Position numbers and translations under genes: made by a program | Origin: a virus | DNA length: 39,598 bases | IMG/VR virus record: IMGVR_UViG_3300022745_000082 | Span: 1 to 39,598 of that record | Reading direction: 5' to 3' (one strand) | Notes under the pieces: model-generated | What the model saw: only the letters and a program-made list of their open reading frames with translations | Told to the model about the DNA's origin: nothing | Database searches by the model: none | Shown: in pieces, positions 17,378 to 23,490 of the stretch | How the letters are laid out: every line of letters begins with the position of its first letter | Numbering within the stretch: the first letter of the stretch is position 1

Positions 17378-17669
17378 GTTCGTCAGTTATTAGACTTGCA
17401 GTAATAGCATTGTGTGTATACGTAGCAAGCACGTCATCCTCTTTAATAAACGCCACGTCTTCGCCGTCAATACTCATAGTATCGCTTGTATATGACTTGT
17501 ATAAGACTACGTCTCCGACGTGTACTCGCGTCACGTCCTCCCCTATCGCGAGGACAGTTGAACGCTCGAGCTTCTCTGTGTTCTCACGCGCGAGAATAAT
17601 ACCGCTAGACGTGACGGTTTCCGCCTTCTCAATCGTAATCTGTATGTTATTTCCTAGTGGGGTTATCAT
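17361..17669 (-). CDS. GroES-like co-chaperonin
   Basis: This 102-aa protein starts MITPLGNNIQITIEKAETVT. It continues SSGIILARENTEKLERSTVL, DVTRVHVGDVVLYKSYTSD and ISGEDVAFIKEDDVLA-like residues. The order PLGDRVxI...(S)GIILP...GxVxAVGxG...VxxGDxVLY...Y...(I)DGEDVxFIxExDVLA is the Cpn10/GroES beta-barrel with its mobile loop (about 20-32). Phage versions such as T4 gp31 replace host GroES for capsid folding, so a role in folding the nearby major capsid protein is inferred. About 15 extra residues follow the barrel. Confidence 0.85.
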   Translation of the reverse strand: MITPLGNNIQITIEKAETVTSSGIILARENTEKLERSTVLAIGEDVTRVHVGDVVLYKSYTSDTMSIDGEDVAFIKEDDVLATYTHNAITASLITDEHATRA

Positions 17670-17854
17670 TTTGTTATAGTTTTAATCCACTCGTCGGTCT
17701 CATCCTCTTCAATTGATAATATCTCGCCCTTAGCTTGCATTTTTGACTGTATTTGACGCGTTTGGCGCACGATTGGCGCTTTGTATCGTGAATAGGTAAT
17801 AAACGCTGTAGCGGTCAAAATTGACCCAATGACAATACCTAGTAGTAGCATCAT
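17666..17854 (-). CDS. Small single-TM protein, 62 aa
   Basis: One hydrophobic segment, MLLLGIVIGSILTATAFITY (residues 2-21), is followed by a basic then acidic cytosolic tail ending EEDETDEWIKTITK. It overlaps its neighbours by four bases on both sides. Its role is unknown. A Rz-like or membrane-targeting function is possible, but it lies far from the lysis genes. Confidence 0.5.
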   Translation of the reverse strand: MMLLLGIVIGSILTATAFITYSRYKAPIVRQTRQIQSKMQAKGEILSIEEDETDEWIKTITK

Positions 17855-18045
17855 AGCAATACACTAGGCTTAGGTATGTCCTCAACTTCGAGATGCGCTG
17901 TGATACGCATGTTGTGCTTTTTGTAAACAGATTCTATGTCGGCAATAAATGCCTGTAGCTTTTCATTGTTTTCCATATCAACCATAGTATCAGGAACGTG
18001 TACAGGGACAAAGTGGGGATAATGCTTTAGACGTATGTTGCACAC
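17851..18045 (-). CDS. Small protein at the head of the late operon, 64 aa
   Basis: The first late-direction gene reads from a GTG at 18045 (MCNIRLKHYPHFVPVHVPDT). Internal ATGs at 17985 and 17976 are possible starts. The second half is helical and acidic (EKLQAFIADIESVYKKHN), then VEDIPKPSVLL. The stop overlaps the next start by four bases. The family is not recognised. Confidence 0.45.
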   Translation of the reverse strand: MCNIRLKHYPHFVPVHVPDTMVDMENNEKLQAFIADIESVYKKHNMRITAHLEVEDIPKPSVLL

Positions 18046-18141
18046 GAATAGTGACGTGTTTTAGACGTGCACGTGGGCATGTTTTGAACATGAATAGGGA
18101 CGAGTGTTGCACGATTTTAAGGCATGTATTAGAACACATTT

Positions 18142-18186
18142 TTCTCGCTTGACAAAACGAGAAAAGTGAGTGGCATATAGTGGCAT
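18142..18186 (+). promoter_or_regulatory. TTGACA with inverted repeat and tandem AGTGGCAT boxes
   Basis: TTGACA (18149-18154) is flanked by the inverted repeat TTCTCG/CGAGAA. It is followed by AGTGGCATATAGTGGCAT (18169-18186), two boxes exactly 10 bp apart, so they lie on the same face of the helix. No good -10 is seen at 17 bp, so this may be a protein-binding site rather than a simple promoter. Confidence 0.5.
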
Positions 18187-18261
18187 TAAAAACGGTACTT
18201 TCGCTACAGTATAGATATATTTTAAAAAAAAAGAAAGTTATGAAATGGAATTGGTAGTTTA

Positions 18262-18298
18262 ATGCCCCTCATGCCACTCACATATTTGACTTTGTCAA
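18262..18298 (-). promoter_or_regulatory. Minus-strand TTGACA with AGTGGCAT box
   Basis: On the minus strand TTGACA (18298-18293) is followed by AGTGGCAT (18278-18271) at the same spacing as at 18149, and a degenerate second box lies at 18269-18262. The TTGAC-TTT-GTCAA palindrome at 18286-18298 gives the element two orientations. It may drive or repress late transcription. Confidence 0.45.
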
Positions 18299-18338
18299 GT
18301 ATTCTTGTTTTAAGCCATTTAAATACCATAAAACTATG

Positions 18339-18364
18339 AGTGGCGTCAAACATTGTGGTATAAT
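18339..18364 (+). promoter_or_regulatory. AGTGGCGT box with extended -10
   Basis: AGTGGCGTCAAA (18339-18350) is followed by TGGTATAAT (18356-18364), an extended -10 (TGn-TATAAT) that can work without a strong -35. The box lies upstream of the -10 where an operator could act. The same 12-mer occurs inverted at 18513-18524. Confidence 0.5.
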
Positions 18365-18368
18365 CATC

Positions 18369-18400
18369 ATGCCACTATATGCCACTTTCAAATTTGTCAA
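18369..18400 (-). promoter_or_regulatory. Minus-strand TTGACA with tandem boxes
   Basis: On the minus strand TTGACA (18400-18395) precedes AGTGGCATATAGTGGCAT (18386-18369), an exact 18-base copy of the plus-strand pair at 18169-18186. The boxes again sit 10 bp apart. Confidence 0.5.
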
Positions 18401-18423
18401 GGGTACTAAAATAAGGCTATAAT
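18394..18423 (+). promoter_or_regulatory. Early promoter candidate
   Basis: TTGTCA (18394-18399), an 18-bp spacer and TATAAT (18418-18423) form a near-consensus sigma70 promoter pointing into the early genes. The leader would be about 190 nt before the first start codon at 18621. Confidence 0.6.
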
Positions 18424-18565
18424 ATTATACAATAAAAGTTAATGCCACGGAAGCCCACCCCTTGACACAAAAACCCAAAATTGCACAATCCAAAAGTTAC
18501 CTATCAAAAAAGTTTGACGCCACTAACACTTCTGTGTTCTAATCCACATTATCCCCACTTTTCAC

Positions 18566-18594
18566 TTTACACCCTATACACCTAGGTGTATAAC
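18566..18594 (+). promoter_or_regulatory. Early promoter with palindromic operator
   Basis: TTTACA (18566-18571), a 17-bp spacer and TATAAC (18589-18594) form a promoter about 27 bp upstream of the 18621 start. The perfect 18-bp palindrome TATACACCTAGGTGTATA (18575-18592) fills the spacer and covers most of the -10, the usual layout of a repressor operator. The half-site TAGGTGTAT recurs at 27344-27352 over another promoter. Confidence 0.7.
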
Positions 18595-18620
18595 ATAAGT
18601 ATACCAATAACACATATAAT

Positions 18621-18761
18621 ATGAAAAACACATACAACGTCTACATGTTAGGAACCAAGATAGCCACACACAACGCCCCACGTCTATCCCTTCAAGATAT
18701 TATAAAGAGACGGAAGAATGCCGAACGAAACGCCCGCTTAGTAAATATCTTTACAAAGTAA
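18621..18761 (+). CDS. Small basic protein, 46 aa
   Basis: This is the first early gene. It begins MKNTYNVYMLGTKIATHNAP and ends in a Lys/Arg-rich helix (IKRRKNAERNARLVNIFTK). It follows a promoter with a palindromic operator and is one base from the next start. Basic charge suggests nucleic-acid or host-protein binding. The family is not recognised. Confidence 0.55.
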   Translation: MKNTYNVYMLGTKIATHNAPRLSLQDIIKRRKNAERNARLVNIFTK

Positions 18762-18762
18762 C

Positions 18763-19071
18763 ATGAACTACTACAACATCACCATCACCAGTGAAAACCC
18801 CGAAGAGGACTCAATCACCTTCCAAGTTACCGCCGAAGACATCACCATCCTCGCGGATAACCTAGAACGCACCGCCAACTACAGCGACGAACTCACATTA
18901 ACCGCCGACAATGGCGAACACATAGTAATCACCCAAAACAGCGAACACGGCTACAACGCCGACCTCTATGAGTCAAAAGAGGCATACGAGAACGATAGTG
19001 ACGCAATTGGTGGAGGGTTGTGCACCGGAACATTAAAAGATGCTATTGAGATGGCAATAACTTGTCGATAA
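18763..19071 (+). CDS. Acidic early protein, 102 aa
   Basis: Strongly acidic (SENPEEDSITFQVTAEDITI, then SKEAYENDSDAIGGGLCTGT), with a beta-rich N-terminal half and no membrane segment. GC-rich codon use compared with the late genes. Small acidic early proteins often mimic DNA or bind host enzymes, but no specific family is recognised. Confidence 0.55.
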   Translation: MNYYNITITSENPEEDSITFQVTAEDITILADNLERTANYSDELTLTADNGEHIVITQNSEHGYNADLYESKEAYENDSDAIGGGLCTGTLKDAIEMAITCR

Positions 19072-19072
19072 T

Positions 19073-19405
19073 ATGCAAACAAAAACCCTAGCAGACCTCA
19101 AACGTGATATTAACCCCGGATGTTCAATAGAATTGATAGAATACCTCGACGCTACGACACAAGACCAAATACCAGAAAAACTAAAGGGTATTAGATACGT
19201 TACTAAAAAGGACACAACCGGATTCTACCTTAATCCAACACCAGAAGACGGCAAGCGCGGAAGTTTTTGCAACTTCCCAAAGGCCGGTAACTTATCTTAT
19301 ATTGGCGATACATTTTCAATTAGTGAACATTACCCACACGATAGTATGAGTCCACTTGCTGGAAAACTATACCAAAAGCGTACCTATAGATTGCTCGGAT
19401 TTTAA
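19073..19405 (+). CDS. Hypothetical early protein, 110 aa
   Basis: Begins MQTKTLADLKRDINPGCSIE and ends FSISEHYPHDSMSPLAGKLY QKRTYRLLGF. It is a compact mixed alpha/beta sequence (KLKGIRYVTKKDTTGFYLNP) with one start one base after the previous stop. Similar small proteins occur in phages and plasmids, but I cannot assign a function. Confidence 0.55.
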   Translation: MQTKTLADLKRDINPGCSIELIEYLDATTQDQIPEKLKGIRYVTKKDTTGFYLNPTPEDGKRGSFCNFPKAGNLSYIGDTFSISEHYPHDSMSPLAGKLYQKRTYRLLGF

Positions 19406-19481
19406 CGCCCCCACGCCCCGCGCATCATCATAGTATGGTGTTCGGGATCGTGGTCACGTAACAAGGCCACAATATAAATAT

Positions 19482-19652
19482 ATGACACAATACAAGGTAA
19501 ACATTTCACGTGATGAGTACGGCTATTTGCTAGTAAATGCTGATAGTGAGGAACAGGCGCGCGACATTGTAGAAAGTGGTGATTGGTCAGACGACGAATA
19601 CAACGCAAAAGGCGGTCAAATCACCGTCGATAGTATAGAAACTGTAGAATAG
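19482..19652 (+). CDS. Small acidic protein, 56 aa
   Basis: Reads MTQYKVNISRDEYGYLLVNA followed by DSEEQARDIVESGDW and GGQITVDSIETVE. A beta-alpha-beta pattern with AxxEEQAxDIVESG is seen in short phage proteins of unknown role. The leader is AT-rich (aatataaatat) without an SD motif. Confidence 0.55.
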   Translation: MTQYKVNISRDEYGYLLVNADSEEQARDIVESGDWSDDEYNAKGGQITVDSIETVE

Positions 19653-19667
19653 TACCGCAACCCGCAC

Positions 19668-19781
19668 GCTACATTATCACGATAGTGTAGCTCACGGGGT
19701 ATAGTACCCTTGCACATTGACAACATCATAACCCACCAACGCCCCGCGTATTCTGTACGCTCTATTGTGGCGGGTGGGTTA
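19668..19781 (+). other. Two-hairpin structured leader
   Basis: Between two early genes lie GCTACATTA/TAGTGTAGC (19668-19691, nine pairs with one wobble) and TAACCCACC/GGTGGGTTA (19729-19781, nine perfect pairs around a 35-nt GC-rich loop). No T-run follows, so they are not simple terminators. They sit just upstream of the 19803 start and may regulate that mRNA. Confidence 0.45.
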
Positions 19782-19802
19782 TTACATATAACACACAATA
19801 AA

Positions 19803-20171
19803 ATGTACAAAATAATTAATGAGTATGAGTTTCGTAACGCGTTTATGTCTAGCGACACCTACAAAAATAATTTCACTTATGGCGCACTAACAGCATTGTA
19901 TAACTATTTAATTGAACTAGAGACTAGTGAAAATGATGGCGAAGAGTGCCACCATGAGTTTGATATGGTTGCTATCTGTTGCGAGTGGACGGAATATGAA
20001 AGCGCGGTAGAGGCTTATGAAGCTCATACAGGCGCGGAAGCATTAACCCTCGACGAAGAGCAATCCCTTGAATGGTTAAACGACCGTACTCAAGTTATCG
20101 AGTTTGACGAAACATATACACTCGGTGATAAACTGCATGGAAGCAAGGGTGTAATTGTTGCTAATTTCTAA
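19803..20171 (+). CDS. Conserved phage-type acidic protein, 122 aa
   Basis: Starts MYKIINEYEFRNAFMSSDTY and continues NFTYGALTALYNYLIELETS, DMVAICCEWTEYESAVEAYE and TQVIEFDETYTLGDKL. This order (FxxAF..., FSYxALxALYxYLxELE, then DxVAICCEWTEYES) is a widespread small phage/plasmid family without a settled function. It is acidic overall. The ATG at 19803 was preferred over upstream alternatives because they would cross the structured leader. Confidence 0.6.
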   Translation: MYKIINEYEFRNAFMSSDTYKNNFTYGALTALYNYLIELETSENDGEECHHEFDMVAICCEWTEYESAVEAYEAHTGAEALTLDEEQSLEWLNDRTQVIEFDETYTLGDKLHGSKGVIVANF

Positions 20172-20175
20172 CAAT

Positions 20176-20436
20176 ATGGAAATAACAAACATAGAAGTTC
20201 GTTTCGTCATGCCTCGCGGTTGGACGGAACCCCTAGCAGTGTTCATGGGTAAAAGTGCCGAACGTAAATATATTACTTGGCATCATATCCATTGGGTACG
20301 TACATCATACCAACACACCGGACAGCATGGCAAGTGTGCAGATAGTTTCGCCCGCGCCAAACGCGCAACCCCTGAACAGTACGCGCCACTATTGCGCGAG
20401 CTTGAAAGTATTGGCTATAGCGTAACTATAAAATAA
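20176..20436 (+). CDS. Hypothetical protein, 86 aa
   Basis: Begins MEITNIEVRFVMPRGWTEPL and contains ITWHHIHWVRTSYQHTGQHG, then SFARAKRATPEQYAPLLREL. Several His and Trp residues are clustered. It starts four bases after the preceding stop and is two bases from the next start. The family is not recognised. Confidence 0.5.
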   Translation: MEITNIEVRFVMPRGWTEPLAVFMGKSAERKYITWHHIHWVRTSYQHTGQHGKCADSFARAKRATPEQYAPLLRELESIGYSVTIK

Positions 20437-20437
20437 T

Positions 20438-20659
20438 ATGGCCAAACTCTACGCAGAACTATCAAGCGACAAAGGTGGACGGGTAGCGAGTAAGGTGGCA
20501 GATTCTCGCCTTGTACTTACTATCAAACAAAACAATAAGATAATAGGAACAATAAAAGCCTATCCTATAAACGGGGAACCAAACGGTCACCGTATAACAT
20601 GGGAAGGAATAGACGGTGATACTCACATGATACAAAATACAGATTCTTTGAAACTGTAA
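20438..20659 (+). CDS. Hypothetical protein, 73 aa
   Basis: Reads MAKLYAELSSDKGGRVASKV then SRLVLTIKQNNKIIGTIKAY, a beta-rich small protein. It is the last gene of the first early block and is followed by a terminator at 20702. Function unknown. Confidence 0.5.
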   Translation: MAKLYAELSSDKGGRVASKVADSRLVLTIKQNNKIIGTIKAYPINGEPNGHRITWEGIDGDTHMIQNTDSLKL

Positions 20660-20701
20660 ATAGCTTACATAGCACACACGTAATTAAACGTGACAGCAAA
20701 C

Positions 20702-20738
20702 AAAGCACCAACACTACATAGTGTAATGGTGCTTTTTT
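20702..20738 (+). terminator. Rho-independent terminator
   Basis: AAAGCACCA pairs with TGGTGCTTT, and inside it ACACTA pairs with TAGTGT, forming one long hairpin followed by six T. It ends the first early block. Confidence 0.85.
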
Positions 20739-20750
20739 GTGTCTTATAAT

Positions 20751-20876
20751 TTACTTTTTCCCCTTATATCCACTTGCATAAATCGCCCTCGCCTGTTTTT
20801 CAGCTTGTGCCTTTGTTGGATACGTCTTCCCACTCGTGCCCCACTTGTACCCCCCGGCTGTTTTATGTACTGGCAT
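20751..20876 (-). CDS. Conserved 41-aa phage protein
   Basis: Reads MPVHKTAGGYKWGTSGKTYP followed by TKAQAEKQARAIYASGYKGK K. The pattern GGYKWGxSGKxYPTKAQAEKQxRAIYASGYK is a very common short basic phage/prophage protein of unknown function. It is on the minus strand, unlike its early neighbours, and is the only gene between the terminator and the 32-bp repeats. Confidence 0.8.
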   Translation of the reverse strand: MPVHKTAGGYKWGTSGKTYPTKAQAEKQARAIYASGYKGKK

Positions 20877-20912
20877 ATACCAAATTGTACCACATGCTGT
20901 GTGCTGGAGCCT

Positions 20913-21023
20913 ACCGACTCAGGTTGCGTATATGGTACTAACGTACCGACTGAGGTTGCGTATATGGTACTAACGTACCGACTCAGGTTGCGTATATGGT
21001 ACTAACGTACCGACTCAGGTTGC
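20913..21023. repeat. 32-bp tandem repeat, 3.5 copies
   Basis: Three full units (20913-20944, 20945-20976, 20977-21008) and a 15-base partial unit follow one another without spacers. Each starts ACCGACTCAGGTTGCG and contains the inverted repeat GGTAC-TAAC-GTACC at or across the unit junction. Only one base differs (C to G in copy 2). The spacing equals three helical turns, as in iterons or arrayed operators. The region lies between the helicase stop and the 41-aa gene start. Confidence 0.9.
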
Positions 21024-21035
21024 TCAGTCAAATCT

Positions 21036-22550
21036 TTAAAAGGTATCAGATCCTAAATGTCCCATACGCTGTGTGTTTTTAATAGTACCCATATCGAACT
21101 CATAACCCTTTTTCAATACTAACCCTACCCACGAACGCTTACCTCCTGTTCCCTTCTTAGTATCAATATGACTAAATCGTGTCAGTGGCTGGGCTTTGAC
21201 CATGCGTCCGAATCTCTGTGGGGTAAGTGAACTTGTATACTTATCGTCAGCAAACCATTTATAAGCAGCAAACAGCTCTTCGCTCTCAATAAGACCATGT
21301 ACATCAGGATCGAAGTACGTGTCGAGGAACTCTGCAACGGTGTCACTGCCGGCTTTATACTCCTCAATTGCGTCCTCATGTCCAGCAATGACAGTGAAGC
21401 CTCGCATCTTACGGAGGTCGTGTAGACCTTTAATCATTCGGTTCAAGATACCACTACTCTCAGCCTGGAGCTGTTCAATAAGGTCATTAACCTGTGTTCC
21501 CTCGTCGTAAAATGAACGCTTGAACTCGATGAAGATAATGCGGCGGTACATGCCGTGCTCACTTGAGGCGGGGAGGTTATTGGCAGTAAGGACACACTTG
21601 AGCATATTCTTAGTCTGAATGATGCCATTAATACCCTTACGCTCAACACGGAGGGTACTTCCAGTTATAAGGGTGCCGAGGTTGTTACTCATCTCTGATC
21701 GCTTCACGTCAACCTCATCAAACCAACAGAGTGTGCGCCCTTGTAAATTTGATCCAGCGAAGCGCATACTCTCGCCATTTAGCTCACTCAGTCGCTTCTG
21801 CGTCGCCATGTCACCGAGCACGTATGACCAGATGTCTAACAGGGTAGACTTGCCACTTCCAGGCCGGCCGATGATGGTAAGCATTTTCTGGTAACGGATG
21901 TCACTCGTGAGGAGGAGACCACTGAACTGGTTAATCACACGGACAGCGTCTGTGGCTACTTGGATATCAGTGTCAAGGAACTTGTCATATATAGGACACG
22001 TGGCTTCTGGATCGTAATCAACTGCACTTGCACGAAGTGAGAGACGGTCTGGAGTGTGCTCGGTGAACTCTAGTGTCTCGAGGTTTACCCATCCATTACG
22101 GGCGTGGAAGTACTTTGGATCAGCGTCGAACTGGTCGTGAGTTACACCGCGATAGTCGTGGATACCACGGAAGCGAACAAGTATGTTTCGTACAAATGTA
22201 TCAGTCGTATAAGAATCAAGTCCTTCAGTTTTAAGAAGTTTAACTACATACCCACGTACTGTAGCAAAGTTCAATTCATAATACGTACCTGTAAACGTGT
22301 CATAGCGCCAGTACACCTTGTCCTCACCTTCTTCAAAGCGAAGGTACTTAGACATATACGCAACGTAGTCATGGAACGCAAGAGCGTAGCGTTCGGTGAG
22401 CTTCTTCAGAGTCGCAAGCCAGGCTTTATCACTCCACTCTGGTTTTGAAAGATGCTCGAGGTAGGCCGTACGTTCAGGACATGGGTCGACATCTTGTATT
22501 GGTTCGAGTCCTTGCTCTTGTAATGCGTTATTAAGCTGTTCGATTGACAT
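21036..22550 (-). CDS. D5/P4-type SF3 DNA helicase
   Basis: This 504-aa protein has a D5_N-like region (FHARNGWVNLETLEFTEHTP, about residues 150-170) and an SF3 ATPase core. Walker A is TIIGRPGSGKSTLL (about 225-238), Walker B is LCWFDEVD (about 273-280), and LKCVLTANNLPA (about 312-323) forms the sensor/motif C. The arginine finger region MYRRIIFIEFKR follows. It is the phage/plasmid primase-helicase C-terminal type that unwinds DNA at the origin. The primase part is missing. The separate CHC2 protein at 22947 may supply it. It is transcribed opposite to the other early genes. Confidence 0.85.
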   Translation of the reverse strand: MSIEQLNNALQEQGLEPIQDVDPCPERTAYLEHLSKPEWSDKAWLATLKKLTERYALAFHDYVAYMSKYLRFEEGEDKVYWRYDTFTGTYYELNFATVRGYVVKLLKTEGLDSYTTDTFVRNILVRFRGIHDYRGVTHDQFDADPKYFHARNGWVNLETLEFTEHTPDRLSLRASAVDYDPEATCPIYDKFLDTDIQVATDAVRVINQFSGLLLTSDIRYQKMLTIIGRPGSGKSTLLDIWSYVLGDMATQKRLSELNGESMRFAGSNLQGRTLCWFDEVDVKRSEMSNNLGTLITGSTLRVERKGINGIIQTKNMLKCVLTANNLPASSEHGMYRRIIFIEFKRSFYDEGTQVNDLIEQLQAESSGILNRMIKGLHDLRKMRGFTVIAGHEDAIEEYKAGSDTVAEFLDTYFDPDVHGLIESEELFAAYKWFADDKYTSSLTPQRFGRMVKAQPLTRFSHIDTKKGTGGKRSWVGLVLKKGYEFDMGTIKNTQRMGHLGSDTF

Positions 22551-22611
22551 GAGAGTAGTGTAGCATATGAGCTTGCACGTTCAAGATACGTAGACTGGGG
22601 ATAACTTGCAC

Positions 22612-22641
22612 TTGATTTGGTGCATGAATAGGTGATACTAT
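22612..22641 (+). promoter_or_regulatory. Promoter giving a near-leaderless mRNA
   Basis: TTGATT (22612-22617), an 18-bp spacer and TACTAT (22636-22641) point at the HTH gene. The ATG at 22650 is only eight bases after the -10, so the transcript would begin at or next to the start codon. The spacer holds CATGAATAGGTGA, similar to elements at 18043 and 18089. Confidence 0.5.
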
Positions 22642-22649
22642 ACACATAT

Positions 22650-22841
22650 ATGAATAAACAAGAATTAATCAAGGAATTACTTGATACAAAACGTGAAGAA
22701 TTAGTCTGGGCATTGTCATTACAAGAGTATACTCATGAAGATATAGCATATATTATGCGTGACGCTGATCGCTCTACCGTGAGTCGTATGATTGCACGCC
22801 GTCCTGAAAACTGGCAACCTAAGTGGGTTAAACGTGGGTAA
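22650..22841 (+). CDS. Small HTH DNA-binding protein, 63 aa
   Basis: Begins MNKQELIKELLDTKREELVW and contains a helix-turn-helix, LQEYTHEDIAYIMRDADRST followed by VSRMIARRPENW. The layout resembles the sigma-70 region 4/replication-initiator-like HTH (THEDIAxIMxxxDRSTVSRMI). It is divergent from the helicase gene and may act as a repressor or activator of the early promoters. ATG at 22650 is chosen because it follows the promoter. An earlier ATT-rich start would overlap it. Confidence 0.7.
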   Translation: MNKQELIKELLDTKREELVWALSLQEYTHEDIAYIMRDADRSTVSRMIARRPENWQPKWVKRG

Positions 22842-22842
22842 T

Positions 22843-22950
22843 ATGAAACAACATTTAGAATCATTTAGAAAAGATAGAGTAAGAAAAAATGGGGAGTGGT
22901 ATTATCCTACGGCAAGATTATTAGCTCATATCAATAATTTAGCTTTATGA
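22843..22950 (+). CDS. Very small basic protein, 35 aa
   Basis: Reads MKQHLESFRKDRVRKNGEWY, then YPTARLLAHINNLAL. It overlaps the next start by four bases (ATGA), which supports it as a real gene. Function is unknown. Confidence 0.45.
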   Translation: MKQHLESFRKDRVRKNGEWYYPTARLLAHINNLAL

Positions 22951-23459
22951 AATCCACCGCCCACGGCATCCTCTCCGACATGGAGATCGAAGAGTTAGTC
23001 GAACTTAAAGACTGTATTAGTACGAACCTAACCCACGACCTAAGCCTCATACCTCGCCGACCTCTTACAGGGAATGATGACCTTGACTGGGTACGTTCAG
23101 CAGTTGATGACTACCGTATTCATGAGGTAAGTGACGAACGGTTGGCAATGCTCAAATATATTATTGGTCGTATTCAGGGGAAAGGACGTAAGTCGAGTCT
23201 CCCCGTCACTCAAGATATGATCGAACGTGCTAACGCGTACCCAATACGTGAGCTGTACATTGAAAACGACTATAGTCGAACTAAACAGCGAGGACTACTT
23301 AAGTGTCCATTTCATCCCGACGCTACGGCCTCGCTCTCGTTCAACAAGTATAATCGCTTTAAATGTTTTGGGTGTGACGCAAAGGGGAGTGCTATCGACT
23401 TCTACATGAAGCTGAATAGTGCAACCTTCGTCCAAGCCGTGCGCGCCCTCTGTGGATAA
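22947..23459 (+). CDS. CHC2 zinc-finger primase-like protein
   Basis: This 170-aa protein has the CHC2 primase zinc finger in its last 60 residues: LLKCPFHPDATASLSFN, then RFKCFGCDAKGSAIDFYM and FVQAVRALCG. The ligands are C-x2-H...C-x2-C (CPFH and CFGC). There is no TOPRIM domain, so it is only the DNA-binding part of a DnaG-type primase. The N-terminal 110 residues (MKSTAHGILSDMEIEELVEL) are helical. Together with the D5 helicase it may form a split primase-helicase. A DnaA-box-like sequence ends at its stop codon. Confidence 0.8.
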   Translation: MKSTAHGILSDMEIEELVELKDCISTNLTHDLSLIPRRPLTGNDDLDWVRSAVDDYRIHEVSDERLAMLKYIIGRIQGKGRKSSLPVTQDMIERANAYPIRELYIENDYSRTKQRGLLKCPFHPDATASLSFNKYNRFKCFGCDAKGSAIDFYMKLNSATFVQAVRALCG

Positions 23460-23490
23460 AGTGCTCTAGCGCATATGCTAAACTTACTGC

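Larger units (their letters stand above)
18046..18620. promoter_or_regulatory. Divergent control region between late and early genes
   Basis: This stretch of about 575 bp has no gene and separates minus-strand late genes from plus-strand early genes. It holds repeated AGTGGCAT/AGTGGCGT boxes in both orientations, at least four TTGACA-type elements, two TATAAT elements, an 18-bp palindrome and two copies of CAYGAATAGNGACG (18043-18056 and 18089-18102). It is AT-rich around 18210-18240. It is the best candidate for the transcription switch and possibly the replication origin. Confidence 0.7.

Noticed and set aside
18204-18240. Minus-strand late promoter with TATACT (18213-18208)
   Set aside because: No convincing -35 at the right distance; the late promoter could not be fixed from sequence alone.
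20739-21005. 88-codon plus-strand frame over the 41-aa gene and repeats
   Set aside because: Translates the tandem repeat and the antisense of a well-known 41-aa phage protein.
20913-21023. CRISPR array
   Set aside because: The 32-bp units are directly adjacent, without spacers, and no cas gene is in the window.
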